From contig CAMOIK010000116.1 in NCBI GenBank assembly GCA_946615875.1, forward strand, positions 1-6,455: a stretch of DNA of 6,455 bases, written 5' to 3'. This DNA comes from an uncultured Verrucomicrobiota bacterium. GTDB lineage: Bacteria > Verrucomicrobiota > Kiritimatiellia > RFP12 > UBA1067. The notes beneath the pieces are model-generated. The model was given only the letters and a program-made list of their open reading frames with translations. It made no database searches and had not been told where the DNA came from. This document shows, piece by piece, positions 1-6,455 of the stretch. The first letter of the stretch is position 1. Every line of letters starts with the position of its first letter. The position numbers and the translations under genes are program-made.

Positions 1-66
1 TTTTTTCGCCCGCCTATCGAGCCTCGCCAAAAAATGGGTGGGTAAACTTCAGCAGGCAATCGACCA

Positions 67-96
67 TTGACTTGCGCACGGAAAATATGATATAAT
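67..96 (+). promoter_or_regulatory. Strong sigma-70-type promoter with extended -10
   Basis: A -35 box TTGACT (67-72) and a perfect -10 box TATAAT (91-96) are separated by 18 bp. TG at 88-89 gives an extended -10 (TGATATAAT, 88-96). Transcription should begin near 100-104, leaving a leader of about 165 nt before the first gene at 270. This is the only convincing promoter I see, so it probably drives all four genes. It lies in a locally AT-rich patch within an otherwise GC-rich window, as expected of a promoter. The start site is predicted, not measured. Confidence 0.85.
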
Positions 97-143
97 GATG
101 CTTTTCTTTTGAGCATGTCAGTGGTTGGTCACATACTTTGGCA

Positions 144-250
144 AGGGTGCGCACGGGGCGTCTCGCACGGGGCGTCGGTTTTATGCCGTCCGCGCCACAT
201 TTGCCCCCCCTACCCCTATGTAAACACACTGACGTCCCGTGCGCATCCCT
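144..250 (+). promoter_or_regulatory. Structured 5' leader with long-range stem
   Basis: Positions 144-162 can pair with 231-250: 19 base pairs, including one G-U wobble (G158 with T235) and one bulged base (T246), closing a 68-nt loop (163-230). The stem ends only 5 nt before the Shine-Dalgarno at 256. The loop contains a second copy of the pairing sequence (164-176), which can pair with the same 3' strand over 13 bp, so two mutually exclusive stems are possible. A weaker outer pairing (117-123 with 227-233) shares bases 231-233 and would also compete. There is no T-run after the stem, so it is not a simple terminator. It could stabilise the message, act as a switch, or be a DNA-level operator. 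It matches no riboswitch class I know. Confidence 0.6.
150..176 (+). repeat. 13-bp direct tandem repeat in leader
   Basis: CGCACGGGGCGTC occurs at 150-162 and again at 164-176, with one base between copies (14-bp period). Both copies are complementary to 231-243 apart from one G-U position, so the three segments form a direct plus inverted repeat set. As DNA this could be a paired protein-binding site; as RNA the two copies compete for the same partner. The repeats lie downstream of the predicted transcription start, between promoter and start codon. Confidence 0.8.
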
Positions 251-255
251 ATATT

Positions 256-264
256 AAGGAGGAG
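256..264 (+). promoter_or_regulatory. Ribosome binding site of the 948-residue gene
   Basis: AAGGAGGAG contains the full AGGAGG core at 257-262, with 7 nt before the ATG at 270. It fixes the start of the first gene and implies strong translation initiation. It begins 5 nt after the 3' arm of the leader stem, so that structure would leave it exposed unless further refolding occurs. Confidence 0.9.
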
Positions 265-269
265 AGGGA

Positions 270-3116
270 ATGGCACTGGACATAAACGGATACAGCGCGA
301 CATTCAAGGCTTTTGCCGATTTCGCCACGCAGCAGATCGACGCTGGCAAATCCAAGGCGGTCGCCCGCGCCGGCGACACGGGCGGGCTGGATGGATGCAC
401 CATAACGGCCGTGAAGAGCGACTGGGTCGGGATCGGCGTAGGCCGTCTGAAGAGTCTGAAGGTCGCGAACAACACCGTGCGCGAACTCTTCAAAAAAGCC
501 ATCATAGAAATATTCGGCAGCGAGGAGAACATCCCCGACAAGGTCAGGGACGCCATGAAGATGGCGGACTACGACAAGGGAAAGCCTCTCACGGCCAGGC
601 GCATCATGGCCGTCAAGGTCGCGATCGACCTGGACGGCACGGCGGCGGCGCTCTCGAAGAAGCAGGATGTAGCGTCGATCAAGGCCGAGACGCGGGCGAT
701 CGCGACGGATATGGGATACGTCAAGAGCGAGCTTCCGAAGCTGGCGCGCGCGGCGCAGTTCCTCGCCAAGGCGACGGGCATGGACGAGGCTGCCGCGATG
801 CGCGAGGTCGCCACGCCCGGCTCGAAGGCGAACCGCTTGATGGACTACGGCGGGCGCTTCATGGAGAACGCCGAGAACTTCAAGGAAGGCCTCAGGCTCG
901 TCGATCTTTTCCAGTCGTGGCACAAAGATCTTTCCGACACCGCGGCAGACATCAATAAGTCCGGCAACATGCCGCAAGAGCGAGACTACTCTTCGGCCGA
1001 CACGCCCTCAAAGTTGAATGCCAAGACCTGCGTCAATGAAGAGACCAGGCTTGCGATGGAGAAGTTCGTGTTCGAGGATATGGCAGCCAAGCCTTCAGCG
1101 AACCTCAAGGAGCAGGACGGCGAGAAGATCTTCGGTTTCAAGAACAACAACGCCAGCCGCTTCTTCGGGCAGAATTTCGGCGACTCCTGCACCTCGACCA
1201 TCGCCAACATGCCGCCCGCCAAGCGAGAGACCGTCTTCAAGGTGTTCAATCTTTTCTGTTCGCTGGCAGAGAAGCCGGACGATCACCAGATACCGGCAAA
1301 CGACCGCTTTTTCGACAAGCAAGCCATCAAAATAATGCTCGGACGCGTCCTTCGGCATTTCGACGGGATATCCGCTTTGGACGCCAAGGGCAATCTCACC
1401 GCGAAGAACGTCATCAAGACGTGCTGCCCGGACATGGTAAAGGCAGGCAAAACCGGCAACTGGGACTTCAAGGCGGTGAGGGATTTCATCGACAACATCT
1501 CCAACGAGCTGGCGCTTGAGCCCGAAGAAGGAGGCAAGTACAGCGACATGAACTCCAGCCAGATCGAGCTGCTGATGGAATCCACCGGCGGCACGCTGGA
1601 CGAGGTGGTAGGTATGCTGAAAGGCGGCGAGAAGCTTCCCAACGCGCAGTATGTGTCGGAAGGGCAGCTGTCCCTCAAGCATTTCGGCACCGTAGAGGGC
1701 GGGCGGGCGCTGCTGAAATCGGACCTCGACCGCGGCGTGGGCTATGTCGCCGTCGCCGAAAAGAAACTCCATCTTGGCAATCACGCCGACTTCGGGTTCA
1801 ACTTCCCCGGCGAGGAGCGGTTCGTCACGAACGGCACCAATGAGGGCCTCGCCAACATCGACAAGGTGGGCGACAAGGTGGAGGCGATGTGCGGCAAAGT
1901 CCATCCCAAGCAGGCGGCGAGCGTCATGGCGATGCTTTCGCAGTCGGGGCTGGGCGTGCTCAGGGGCGGTCTGGAGCAATACGGCATCAAGTCCGAGGAA
2001 CACTCGGTAGTGGACTTCACGCTCGCGCGGGATGCGGAGTCCGGCGACGTGACGATCCGCTACTCCAGCCCCAAAGAGCTGCCGTTCGCGTTCGAGTGGA
2101 CGGCGACGGTGGGGGTGGACGGCAATGTTTCGACCACTCCGCTGCGCTTCACCGACGAAGCGACGCTCAAGAAAGAGATGGCGGACACCGTCGAAGCCAT
2201 AAAGAATACGCGGAACATCAAGGGCAAGTCGCCGGAGGTCGTGAACAGAGTGGCGGGTATGCTGGTCGAAGCGGCGACGACCGACAGCGACCTGCTGGCC
2301 CTGCTGAGAATGAACAGGGGATTCGTCGCCTACGGCATCATTCTCGACGGTGCCAACCACGTCCGCTCCGACGAGAAGATCATGAAGAAACTGGAGGCGC
2401 TGCGCGACAACGTCAACGAGCTGCGGATGGCGACAAAAGGGGATCGGCTCGCGTTCGCCGCCGGCTTGAAGCAGCTGTCGATGCTCGAAGGCGCGTCCCT
2501 GAAGAGCGGTACGATCACCAGAATGTGCGAAATCGCCGCCAAGGAGGATGTCGGCGCGATCAAGAACCTTTCCGCCAAGTCGAGCCCGCAGGACGTGTTC
2601 AACGCCGTCCGCCGGCTGCACGAGATCGTCCAGAAGGCGTGCATCGAAACGAGGGCGATGACGACATTCTCCGAAGCGGGCGGAACCGAGACGACGGGGT
2701 TGGAAAGTTTCATTCTCGGCCAGATTCTGTCGCGCTGCGACACGAAAACGCTCAACGGTCTCAAGAACGCGTTGTATTCCAAAAACAGCGTGGAGATGAA
2801 CAGCGTTTTGTTCAAACTGCGTGCCGGAATGTTCCCTCCCGGCGTCAATATCGACCCCGAGAAGCGCATATCCATATCCACGCTGGCCCATTCGCTCTAC
2901 GGCACGTTCCGCGAGGACTTGGCCGCCGTGGTCAACGACACGTTGGGCATCGAGGAATACGACAGGCCGGAATACTCGGACGGAACGGAGAAAACCGACG
3001 AAAAGACCGCCAGGAACATCCTCGACGTTCTGGTGGACTACTCGGCGAATCTGAAAGAAGCCGAGCAGCGCTCCAATCTCGAGGCCGGGATTCTTCCGCC
3101 GCCCAACAACCACTGA
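270..3116 (+). CDS. Large unrecognised protein without signal peptide (948 aa)
   Basis: I do not recognise this protein. The ATG at 270 has an ideal AGGAGG 7 nt upstream, and the reading frame is uninterrupted to TGA. The N-terminus (MALDINGYSATFKAF) is soluble, with no signal peptide, and I see no membrane-spanning segment, so it is either cytosolic or exported by a non-Sec route. Most of the chain looks alpha-helical and rich in charged residues and Ala. A distinct beta-rich block lies at about 578-628 (VDFTLARD, SGDVTIRYSSP, FEWTATVGVDG), preceded by a helical stretch at about 535-572 with HPKQ at 545-548 and SQSG at 557-560. The C-terminus ends in a short Pro/Asn tail. From memory, the 535-628 block recalls large hypothetical proteins of gut Lentisphaeria/Kiritimatiellia-type bacteria, but I cannot verify this. 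It has no visible catalytic motif, P-loop or zinc site. It is first in the operon, 34 nt before a secreted protein gene. A non-classically secreted effector or a cytosolic partner of the downstream exported proteins are both possible. Confidence 0.93.
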   Translation: MALDINGYSATFKAFADFATQQIDAGKSKAVARAGDTGGLDGCTITAVKSDWVGIGVGRLKSLKVANNTVRELFKKAIIEIFGSEENIPDKVRDAMKMADYDKGKPLTARRIMAVKVAIDLDGTAAALSKKQDVASIKAETRAIATDMGYVKSELPKLARAAQFLAKATGMDEAAAMREVATPGSKANRLMDYGGRFMENAENFKEGLRLVDLFQSWHKDLSDTAADINKSGNMPQERDYSSADTPSKLNAKTCVNEETRLAMEKFVFEDMAAKPSANLKEQDGEKIFGFKNNNASRFFGQNFGDSCTSTIANMPPAKRETVFKVFNLFCSLAEKPDDHQIPANDRFFDKQAIKIMLGRVLRHFDGISALDAKGNLTAKNVIKTCCPDMVKAGKTGNWDFKAVRDFIDNISNELALEPEEGGKYSDMNSSQIELLMESTGGTLDEVVGMLKGGEKLPNAQYVSEGQLSLKHFGTVEGGRALLKSDLDRGVGYVAVAEKKLHLGNHADFGFNFPGEERFVTNGTNEGLANIDKVGDKVEAMCGKVHPKQAASVMAMLSQSGLGVLRGGLEQYGIKSEEHSVVDFTLARDAESGDVTIRYSSPKELPFAFEWTATVGVDGNVSTTPLRFTDEATLKKEMADTVEAIKNTRNIKGKSPEVVNRVAGMLVEAATTDSDLLALLRMNRGFVAYGIILDGANHVRSDEKIMKKLEALRDNVNELRMATKGDRLAFAAGLKQLSMLEGASLKSGTITRMCEIAAKEDVGAIKNLSAKSSPQDVFNAVRRLHEIVQKACIETRAMTTFSEAGGTETTGLESFILGQILSRCDTKTLNGLKNALYSKNSVEMNSVLFKLRAGMFPPGVNIDPEKRISISTLAHSLYGTFREDLAAVVNDTLGIEEYDRPEYSDGTEKTDEKTARNILDVLVDYSANLKEAEQRSNLEAGILPPPNNH

Positions 3117-3150
3117 AAACCGCTTTATCAAGACAAGGAGAAAACCAAGC

Positions 3151-4023
3151 ATGAGAAAAACGAACAAGTTGGCAGGCGCACTTCTGCTGATGCTTGCGGC
3201 GACGAACGCGGCGGCCGTCTTCGCCGCCGTGAACTTCCCGACAGGGACCCACCTGATCAAGGGCACCCTCAAGGACTGGGAAAACAAGGTGCTGACATCG
3301 TCCGCCGCCGTGACCATCCAGGCGGTGTCGACCAACGGCGCGGTCATCGCATCCACGATCGTGGCGGATCCGACGGCCGACGGCTACAACTTCCTGCTCC
3401 AGATACCGCTTTCCTCGACCGCCACCGATTCCACGGCGGCGGTCGGCGACACGCTCAATTGCGTACTGGTGCAGAGTTCGGGCCTTTTCCTCGCGGTCGA
3501 TCCGCTCGTCGTCGGCGATGCGAACGCCCTATCGACGGTCTCCCTCGCGTTCGTCAACATGAGAAGCTACACTTCGGCCGACGGCGCGACCACGGCGAGC
3601 GTCCCGCAGGAATATATCGACACGATCGCCGTGTGGATGGAGGTATGCGAGATCGAGGGAGAATACGATCCCTTCGCCGACTACGACGGCGACGGCGCCT
3701 CCAACTACGCCGAGTACCGAGCGGGCACGAACCCCTTCCTGGCTTCGGACAAGCTGGAGATCAGAGGCTACGACGCATCCCGAAACTCTTTGCACGCCAT
3801 CACTTTCGAGTATGTCGGCGGCCATGTATACGGCGTTTCCACCTCGCTCTCGCTCGCCAATCCCAAGTGGGCCGCGCAGAAGGTCAAGAAGTCCGAGGAC
3901 GATCCCGGGTACGAGCAGGTGATGCCGTCCGCAGACGAGAACGCTGTCGGCGAAACCACCACGATCTACGTCGTGCCCGCCGAAGGCGCTACGAGCCAGT
4001 TCTTCAGGCTGGAAGCCAAGTAG
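3151..4023 (+). CDS. Secreted protein with TSP3/EF-hand-like calcium loop (290 aa)
   Basis: The ATG at 3151 follows AAGGAG (3135-3140) with 10 nt spacing. Residues 1-25 form a Sec signal peptide: MRKTNK, a hydrophobic core, then VFA as a likely cleavage site. No lipobox cysteine follows. Residues about 30-132 look like an Ig/transthyretin-type beta domain of the kind found in PVC secreted proteins. Residues 177-188 (DYDGDGASNYAE) match an EF-hand loop with Asp at positions 1, 3 and 5, Gly at 6, Asn at 9 and Glu at 12. The following EYRAGTNPF is typical of the bacterial TSP3 repeat, so calcium binding is likely. Residues about 201-290 form a C-terminal beta module ending FFRLEAK, a common ending in verrucomicrobial secreted proteins. 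Two cysteines remain in the mature chain (104 and 166) and could form a disulfide. There is no C-terminal anchor (no LPXTG or PEP-CTERM). The role is probably structural or adhesive; the exact function is unknown. Confidence 0.93.
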   Translation: MRKTNKLAGALLLMLAATNAAAVFAAVNFPTGTHLIKGTLKDWENKVLTSSAAVTIQAVSTNGAVIASTIVADPTADGYNFLLQIPLSSTATDSTAAVGDTLNCVLVQSSGLFLAVDPLVVGDANALSTVSLAFVNMRSYTSADGATTASVPQEYIDTIAVWMEVCEIEGEYDPFADYDGDGASNYAEYRAGTNPFLASDKLEIRGYDASRNSLHAITFEYVGGHVYGVSTSLSLANPKWAAQKVKKSEDDPGYEQVMPSADENAVGETTTIYVVPAEGATSQFFRLEAK

Positions 4024-4036
4024 TGGTTGGGAGTTT

Positions 4037-4057
4037 GAGTTAGCAGTTAGGAGTTAG
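4037..4057 (+). repeat. Heptamer repeat carrying the ribosome binding site
   Basis: Three consecutive heptamers of form [G/C]AGTTAG occupy 4037-4043, 4044-4050 and 4051-4057. The third junction creates AGGAG (4049-4053), the Shine-Dalgarno for the gene starting at 4063 (9 nt spacing). The surrounding gap (4024-4060) is G+T-rich, with a single C on the + strand, quite unlike the neighbouring coding sequence. It resembles the short tandemly repeated repetitive elements known from some bacterial genomes. Copy-number change would move or remove the ribosome binding site. Confidence 0.75.
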
Positions 4058-4062
4058 AAGCC

Positions 4063-5760
4063 ATGAAACAACACACAAGACATCTGTTGCTTCTGTCGTT
4101 GCTGCCGTTTGCTGCGCAGGCGGCGCATATTTCCGAGATGGTGAAGCTGGAGAAGGGGTGGAATGCGATATATCTGGAATCGACGCCGGACGATCCAGCG
4201 TGCGAGACGTTCTTCGCCGGCTCGCCGGTCGAGCGCGTCGCGTCGTACCATTCCGACGCATACTCGGCGACGCGGCAGTATGCCGATGACGGCACGGAAA
4301 TCTCGCAAAAGCCGCTTTCCTACTATGTGTGGGTGCCGGGCGACGAGACGGCATCGACGATGACCGCGCTCGCCGGCGGCAGGGCATACTTGATATACGC
4401 CACGAACACTTGGGAAAAGACGTTCCTCGGCGTGCCCTCCGCGCCGCGGCAGACGTGGCGCTCCACGTCGGGCGACACGGGCTTCATGAACCTCGTGGGC
4501 GTTTCCGCGGACGCCGGCACTAACGTGTCCGCTAAGGCGTATTTCGGCGAAGGCCCATACGGGACGGTGTCGGGCGTGGCCTACAAGATCGGCGGCTCGA
4601 AGACGTCTGCGCCTTCATTCCTTCCGCTGTCGATCGGCGCCAGGAGCATGGTGGGCGGCGGCATGGCCTACGCGCTCACGGCGACCAGGGACGCGGATTG
4701 GCCGGGCGTGATCGGGTTCTCCGGCGATGCCTCCGTCGCGTTCGGCTCCGACTCCTTCGCGAACGTCACGCTCAAGAACTTCGGCACGACCAACCATGTG
4801 TTCCGCGTGAAGATCGTCGCGTCGGCCGATGCCGGCGAGCAGGTCCCCGCCATGAAGCGCATGGTGAAGGACGCGAGCGGCGACGCGTCGTGGATCGACG
4901 TGGCGCCTGGCGAGCCCTGGGACGTGGAACTCGCGGCGGAAGGGCTTTCGGCGCAGCGCTTCGCGATCGACCGCGCGGCGATGGCGTCCGGCACGACCTA
5001 CGCCGCCGTGATGCAGGTCGAGGACATGGGAGGAAGCGCGATGCGCGTTCGCATCCCCGTTACGGTCGAAGATGTCGCACCTGACGCTTCCGCATTCCCG
5101 ACCGGCCTCTGGGCGGGATACATCCAGATGGAGACGGTTTCGTCGCTTACCAACGAGACGCCGACCGCAGCCGCCGGGACGCTGAAGATGAACATCCTCG
5201 TCCATGCCGCCGCAGACGGCACGGTGCGCCTCCTGCAGCGCATCGCGGCCGGCGTCGATGCGGACGGGAAGATGCGCCTCTTCAAGGAGCTTGCGTCCGC
5301 GAAGGCGGAGTGCGAAAATCCGCGGCGCCTTTCGTCCGTGATGATGAGCGTCGATACGCCGATCGTCGAAGCCACGGCGCATACGACGTTCGGCGACCAG
5401 CTGCAGTTCGCGTGGACGGTGGCGCCGACGGCGCGAGACAATCCGTTCCGCCACGCCTGGCATCCCGACCATGACGGCAAGACGGCGGACTACTCCGGAG
5501 ACGTCGTCTCCGGCGACGATCTGGCGAACTACGTCAACCCCGTGAAGCCCGAGCTCTGGAGCGTCACCAACACGCTCTACCTATCGTGGCACAAATTGAA
5601 CGACTCGGCTGCGGACGTCGATTTCGAACACAACCCCAACGAGGTCACGGCGGGCTTCGCCACCTGGACGGTCGGCGGACTCGTCTCTGGAGACCCGATC
5701 AACGCGATGGGCATCTTCTATCTCAAGCGCATCGCCGACGTCGGCGAAATCGAAGACTAA
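4063..5760 (+). CDS. Secreted multi-domain protein with C-terminal HPDHD module (565 aa)
   Basis: The ATG at 4063 has AGGAG (4049-4053) upstream. Residues 1-20 are a Sec signal peptide (MKQHTRH, a Leu-rich core, AQA before the cleavage site). Residues about 23-150 begin with VKLEKGWNAIYLES and look like a beta domain seen at the N-terminus of PVC secreted proteins. Residues about 215-335 resemble an Ig/CARDB-like sandwich (VTLKNFGTTNHVFRVKI to RIPVTV). Residues about 346-400 carry FPTGLWAGYIQMETV and LLQRIAAG, and about 460-557 carry NPFRHAWHPDHDG and end in GIFYLKRI. That order (a GLWxG segment, then NPFxHxxHPDHD, then GxFxLxRI) is one I know from large secreted proteins of Verrucomicrobia-like bacteria whose function is undetermined. 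His464, His467 and His470 with Asp469 and Asp471 could bind metal, but no enzyme family is evident. Only two cysteines are present (47 and 417), and there is no C-terminal anchor. The next gene follows 18 nt downstream, so the two are co-transcribed. Confidence 0.93.
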   Translation: MKQHTRHLLLLSLLPFAAQAAHISEMVKLEKGWNAIYLESTPDDPACETFFAGSPVERVASYHSDAYSATRQYADDGTEISQKPLSYYVWVPGDETASTMTALAGGRAYLIYATNTWEKTFLGVPSAPRQTWRSTSGDTGFMNLVGVSADAGTNVSAKAYFGEGPYGTVSGVAYKIGGSKTSAPSFLPLSIGARSMVGGGMAYALTATRDADWPGVIGFSGDASVAFGSDSFANVTLKNFGTTNHVFRVKIVASADAGEQVPAMKRMVKDASGDASWIDVAPGEPWDVELAAEGLSAQRFAIDRAAMASGTTYAAVMQVEDMGGSAMRVRIPVTVEDVAPDASAFPTGLWAGYIQMETVSSLTNETPTAAAGTLKMNILVHAAADGTVRLLQRIAAGVDADGKMRLFKELASAKAECENPRRLSSVMMSVDTPIVEATAHTTFGDQLQFAWTVAPTARDNPFRHAWHPDHDGKTADYSGDVVSGDDLANYVNPVKPELWSVTNTLYLSWHKLNDSAADVDFEHNPNEVTAGFATWTVGGLVSGDPINAMGIFYLKRIADVGEIED

Positions 5761-5778
5761 CAGAAAAGGAAATCGACA

Positions 5779-6455
5779 ATGAAGAACGCAACACTTTTTG
5801 CAATTCTTGCGGCGTTTGCGGTCGCGACTAGCGCGACCCTCCCCGCAAATGCGGCGGTGCCGGAGATGCTGACCTATCGCGGTCAGCTCTGGCGCACGGG
5901 CGGGTTCGCCGAAGGCGGCGAGAATCTCACGCTCACATTCAAGATCTACGACAGCGAAGCTCCTGAAACCGTGCTCTGGGGGCGGTCGGTCGTCGCGGCC
6001 GTCGATACGAACGGCGTCTTCTACGCGGAGCTGAAGGACGACAACGGCGCTGCGGTGCAGGGCGCGTCCTACACGGCGCTCGTCGATGCGGTCGCCGCCG
6101 CGAAGGGTGCGATCGAGGTCGGCCTCACGCCGCCTGGCGCCGGAGAGATTGCGCCGCGCCAGACGCTCACGACGGGCGTGCGCGCCGCGCGGGCTGCGAG
6201 GACCAAGGCTGTGGACGTCTTCTACGCGGAGAACCGTGTGATCGCGGGCGAGGCGGCGATCGACGAGCTGATGGTTTCGTCCGTCACCGTCACGAACGGA
6301 GCGGCGCAGCTCCCGCCCGTCTGCTACCTGGCGCCGGTCGCTGAGCAGTCGGTGGGCGGCGGCAAGGGAACGGTGACGCTCAAGGGGCTTTCGCCCGCAC
6401 GCGCAGCATCGCCGTATGCGCCGGCCGGGAGCGGATCCTACACGACCGGCTCGGC
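5779..6455 (+). CDS. Secreted fibre/adhesin-like protein, N-terminal part (225+ aa, runs off the edge)
   Basis: The ATG at 5779 has AAAAGGAAA upstream (AGGA at 5767-5770, 8 nt spacing). The frame is open to the window edge, so the C-terminus is missing. Residues 1-25 form a Sec signal peptide ending ANA. Residues 27-88 (PEMLTYRGQLW, LTFKIYD, VLWGRSV, NGVFYAEL) match the widespread extracellular domain with the pattern Pro-x-x-x-x-Tyr-x-Gly-x-Leu, Phe-x-Leu/Ile-Tyr-Asp, Leu-Trp and Gly-x-Phe. Residues 111-140 (IEVGLTPPG, APRQTL, then an Ala/Arg-rich helix) are the usual end of that domain ('PRQxL' then AxxA). Residues about 150-175 (AIDELMVSSVTVTNGA) look like the first strand of a repetitive stalk, and 190-225 is Gly/Ser/Pro-rich. 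In this family the missing part often forms a fibre or a chaperone-type tail, but that cannot be seen here. It is probably a surface or extracellular structural protein. Confidence 0.9.
   Translation, partial: MKNATLFAILAAFAVATSATLPANAAVPEMLTYRGQLWRTGGFAEGGENLTLTFKIYDSEAPETVLWGRSVVAAVDTNGVFYAELKDDNGAAVQGASYTALVDAVAAAKGAIEVGLTPPGAGEIAPRQTLTTGVRAARAARTKAVDVFYAENRVIAGEAAIDELMVSSVTVTNGAAQLPPVCYLAPVAEQSVGGGKGTVTLKGLSPARAASPYAPAGSGSYTTGS

Noticed and set aside
1..6. T-run at the left edge, possibly the tail of an upstream terminator
   Set aside because: The hairpin that should precede it would lie outside the window, so it cannot be supported.
204..216. C7 and C4 runs in the leader, giving G-runs on the - strand that might form a quadruplex
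   Set aside because: Only two G-runs are present, too few for a convincing four-tract quadruplex; they may simply be part of the loop of the leader structure.
14..229. A 71-codon - strand frame across the promoter and leader
   Set aside because: GTG start without a ribosome binding site, and it runs antisense through a clear promoter and the repeats; the product has no recognisable features.
115..285. Upstream open frame of 56 codons from ATG at 115 through the leader, ending just inside the first gene in another frame
   Set aside because: There is no Shine-Dalgarno before the ATG, which lies only about 12-15 nt after the predicted transcription start, and the product (Cys/Pro/His/Arg-rich) looks like translated non-coding sequence. 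A leader peptide is not excluded but is unsupported.
1889..3154. A 421-codon + strand frame inside the first gene
   Set aside because: The product is dominated by Arg, Gly and Gln, as expected from an out-of-frame reading of GC-rich codons; it overlaps the supported gene entirely and has no good ribosome binding site.
1095..3356. A 753-codon open frame on the - strand opposite the first gene and the start of the second
   Set aside because: It starts at a GTG with no ribosome binding site, its product is a low-complexity Arg/Val/Leu/His-rich chain with no recognisable domain, and it mirrors a well-supported + strand gene. Long antisense frames are common in GC-rich coding DNA.
3353..3364. A 12-bp perfect palindrome (CCACGATCGTGG) within the second gene
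   Set aside because: One or two palindromes of this length are expected by chance in a window of this size, and it lies within coding sequence away from any regulatory context.

Overview
The window is a single-direction (+ strand), GC-rich stretch of bacterial chromosome holding one apparent transcription unit: a strong sigma-70-type promoter, a structured leader, and four tightly spaced genes. The last gene runs off the right edge. Three of the four products carry Sec signal peptides, and their domain styles fit a member of the PVC group: a bacterial TSP3 / EF-hand-like loop with a C-terminal 'FFRL' module, an 'NPFRHxxHPDHD' C-terminal module, and a fibre-protein N-terminus of the 'P-x-x-L-x-Y-x-G-x-L' type. 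I would guess a Kiritimatiellia- or Lentisphaeria-like gut bacterium. This is inferred from protein style alone; no rRNA or marker gene is present.

Layout. Positions 1-269 are non-coding: a near-consensus promoter (67-96, including an extended -10) and a leader of roughly 165 nt. The leader holds a 13-bp tandem repeat and a complementary segment just upstream of the ribosome binding site. Positions 270-3116 encode a 948-residue protein with no signal peptide and no membrane segment, which I do not recognise. After 34 nt comes a 290-residue secreted protein (3151-4023) with an Ig-like region, a calcium-binding-type loop and a C-terminal beta module. After 39 nt, containing a heptamer repeat that includes the Shine-Dalgarno, comes a 565-residue secreted multi-domain protein (4063-5760). 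After 18 nt comes the start of a fourth secreted protein (5779 to the edge) with a fibre- or adhesin-like N-terminal domain.

How the genes may work together. The gaps are short, each start has its own ribosome binding site, and I see no terminator between genes, so they are probably co-transcribed. Three exported beta-rich proteins in a row suggest an envelope or extracellular structure, or a surface-displayed set. The large first protein could be a cytosolic partner, or an effector exported without a classical signal. That functional link is inference from gene order only. No RNA genes, CRISPR array, insertion sequence or phage gene is visible. The most interesting points are the leader with two competing copies facing one partner strand, the unrecognised 948-residue protein, and the heptamer repeat that carries the Shine-Dalgarno of the third gene.
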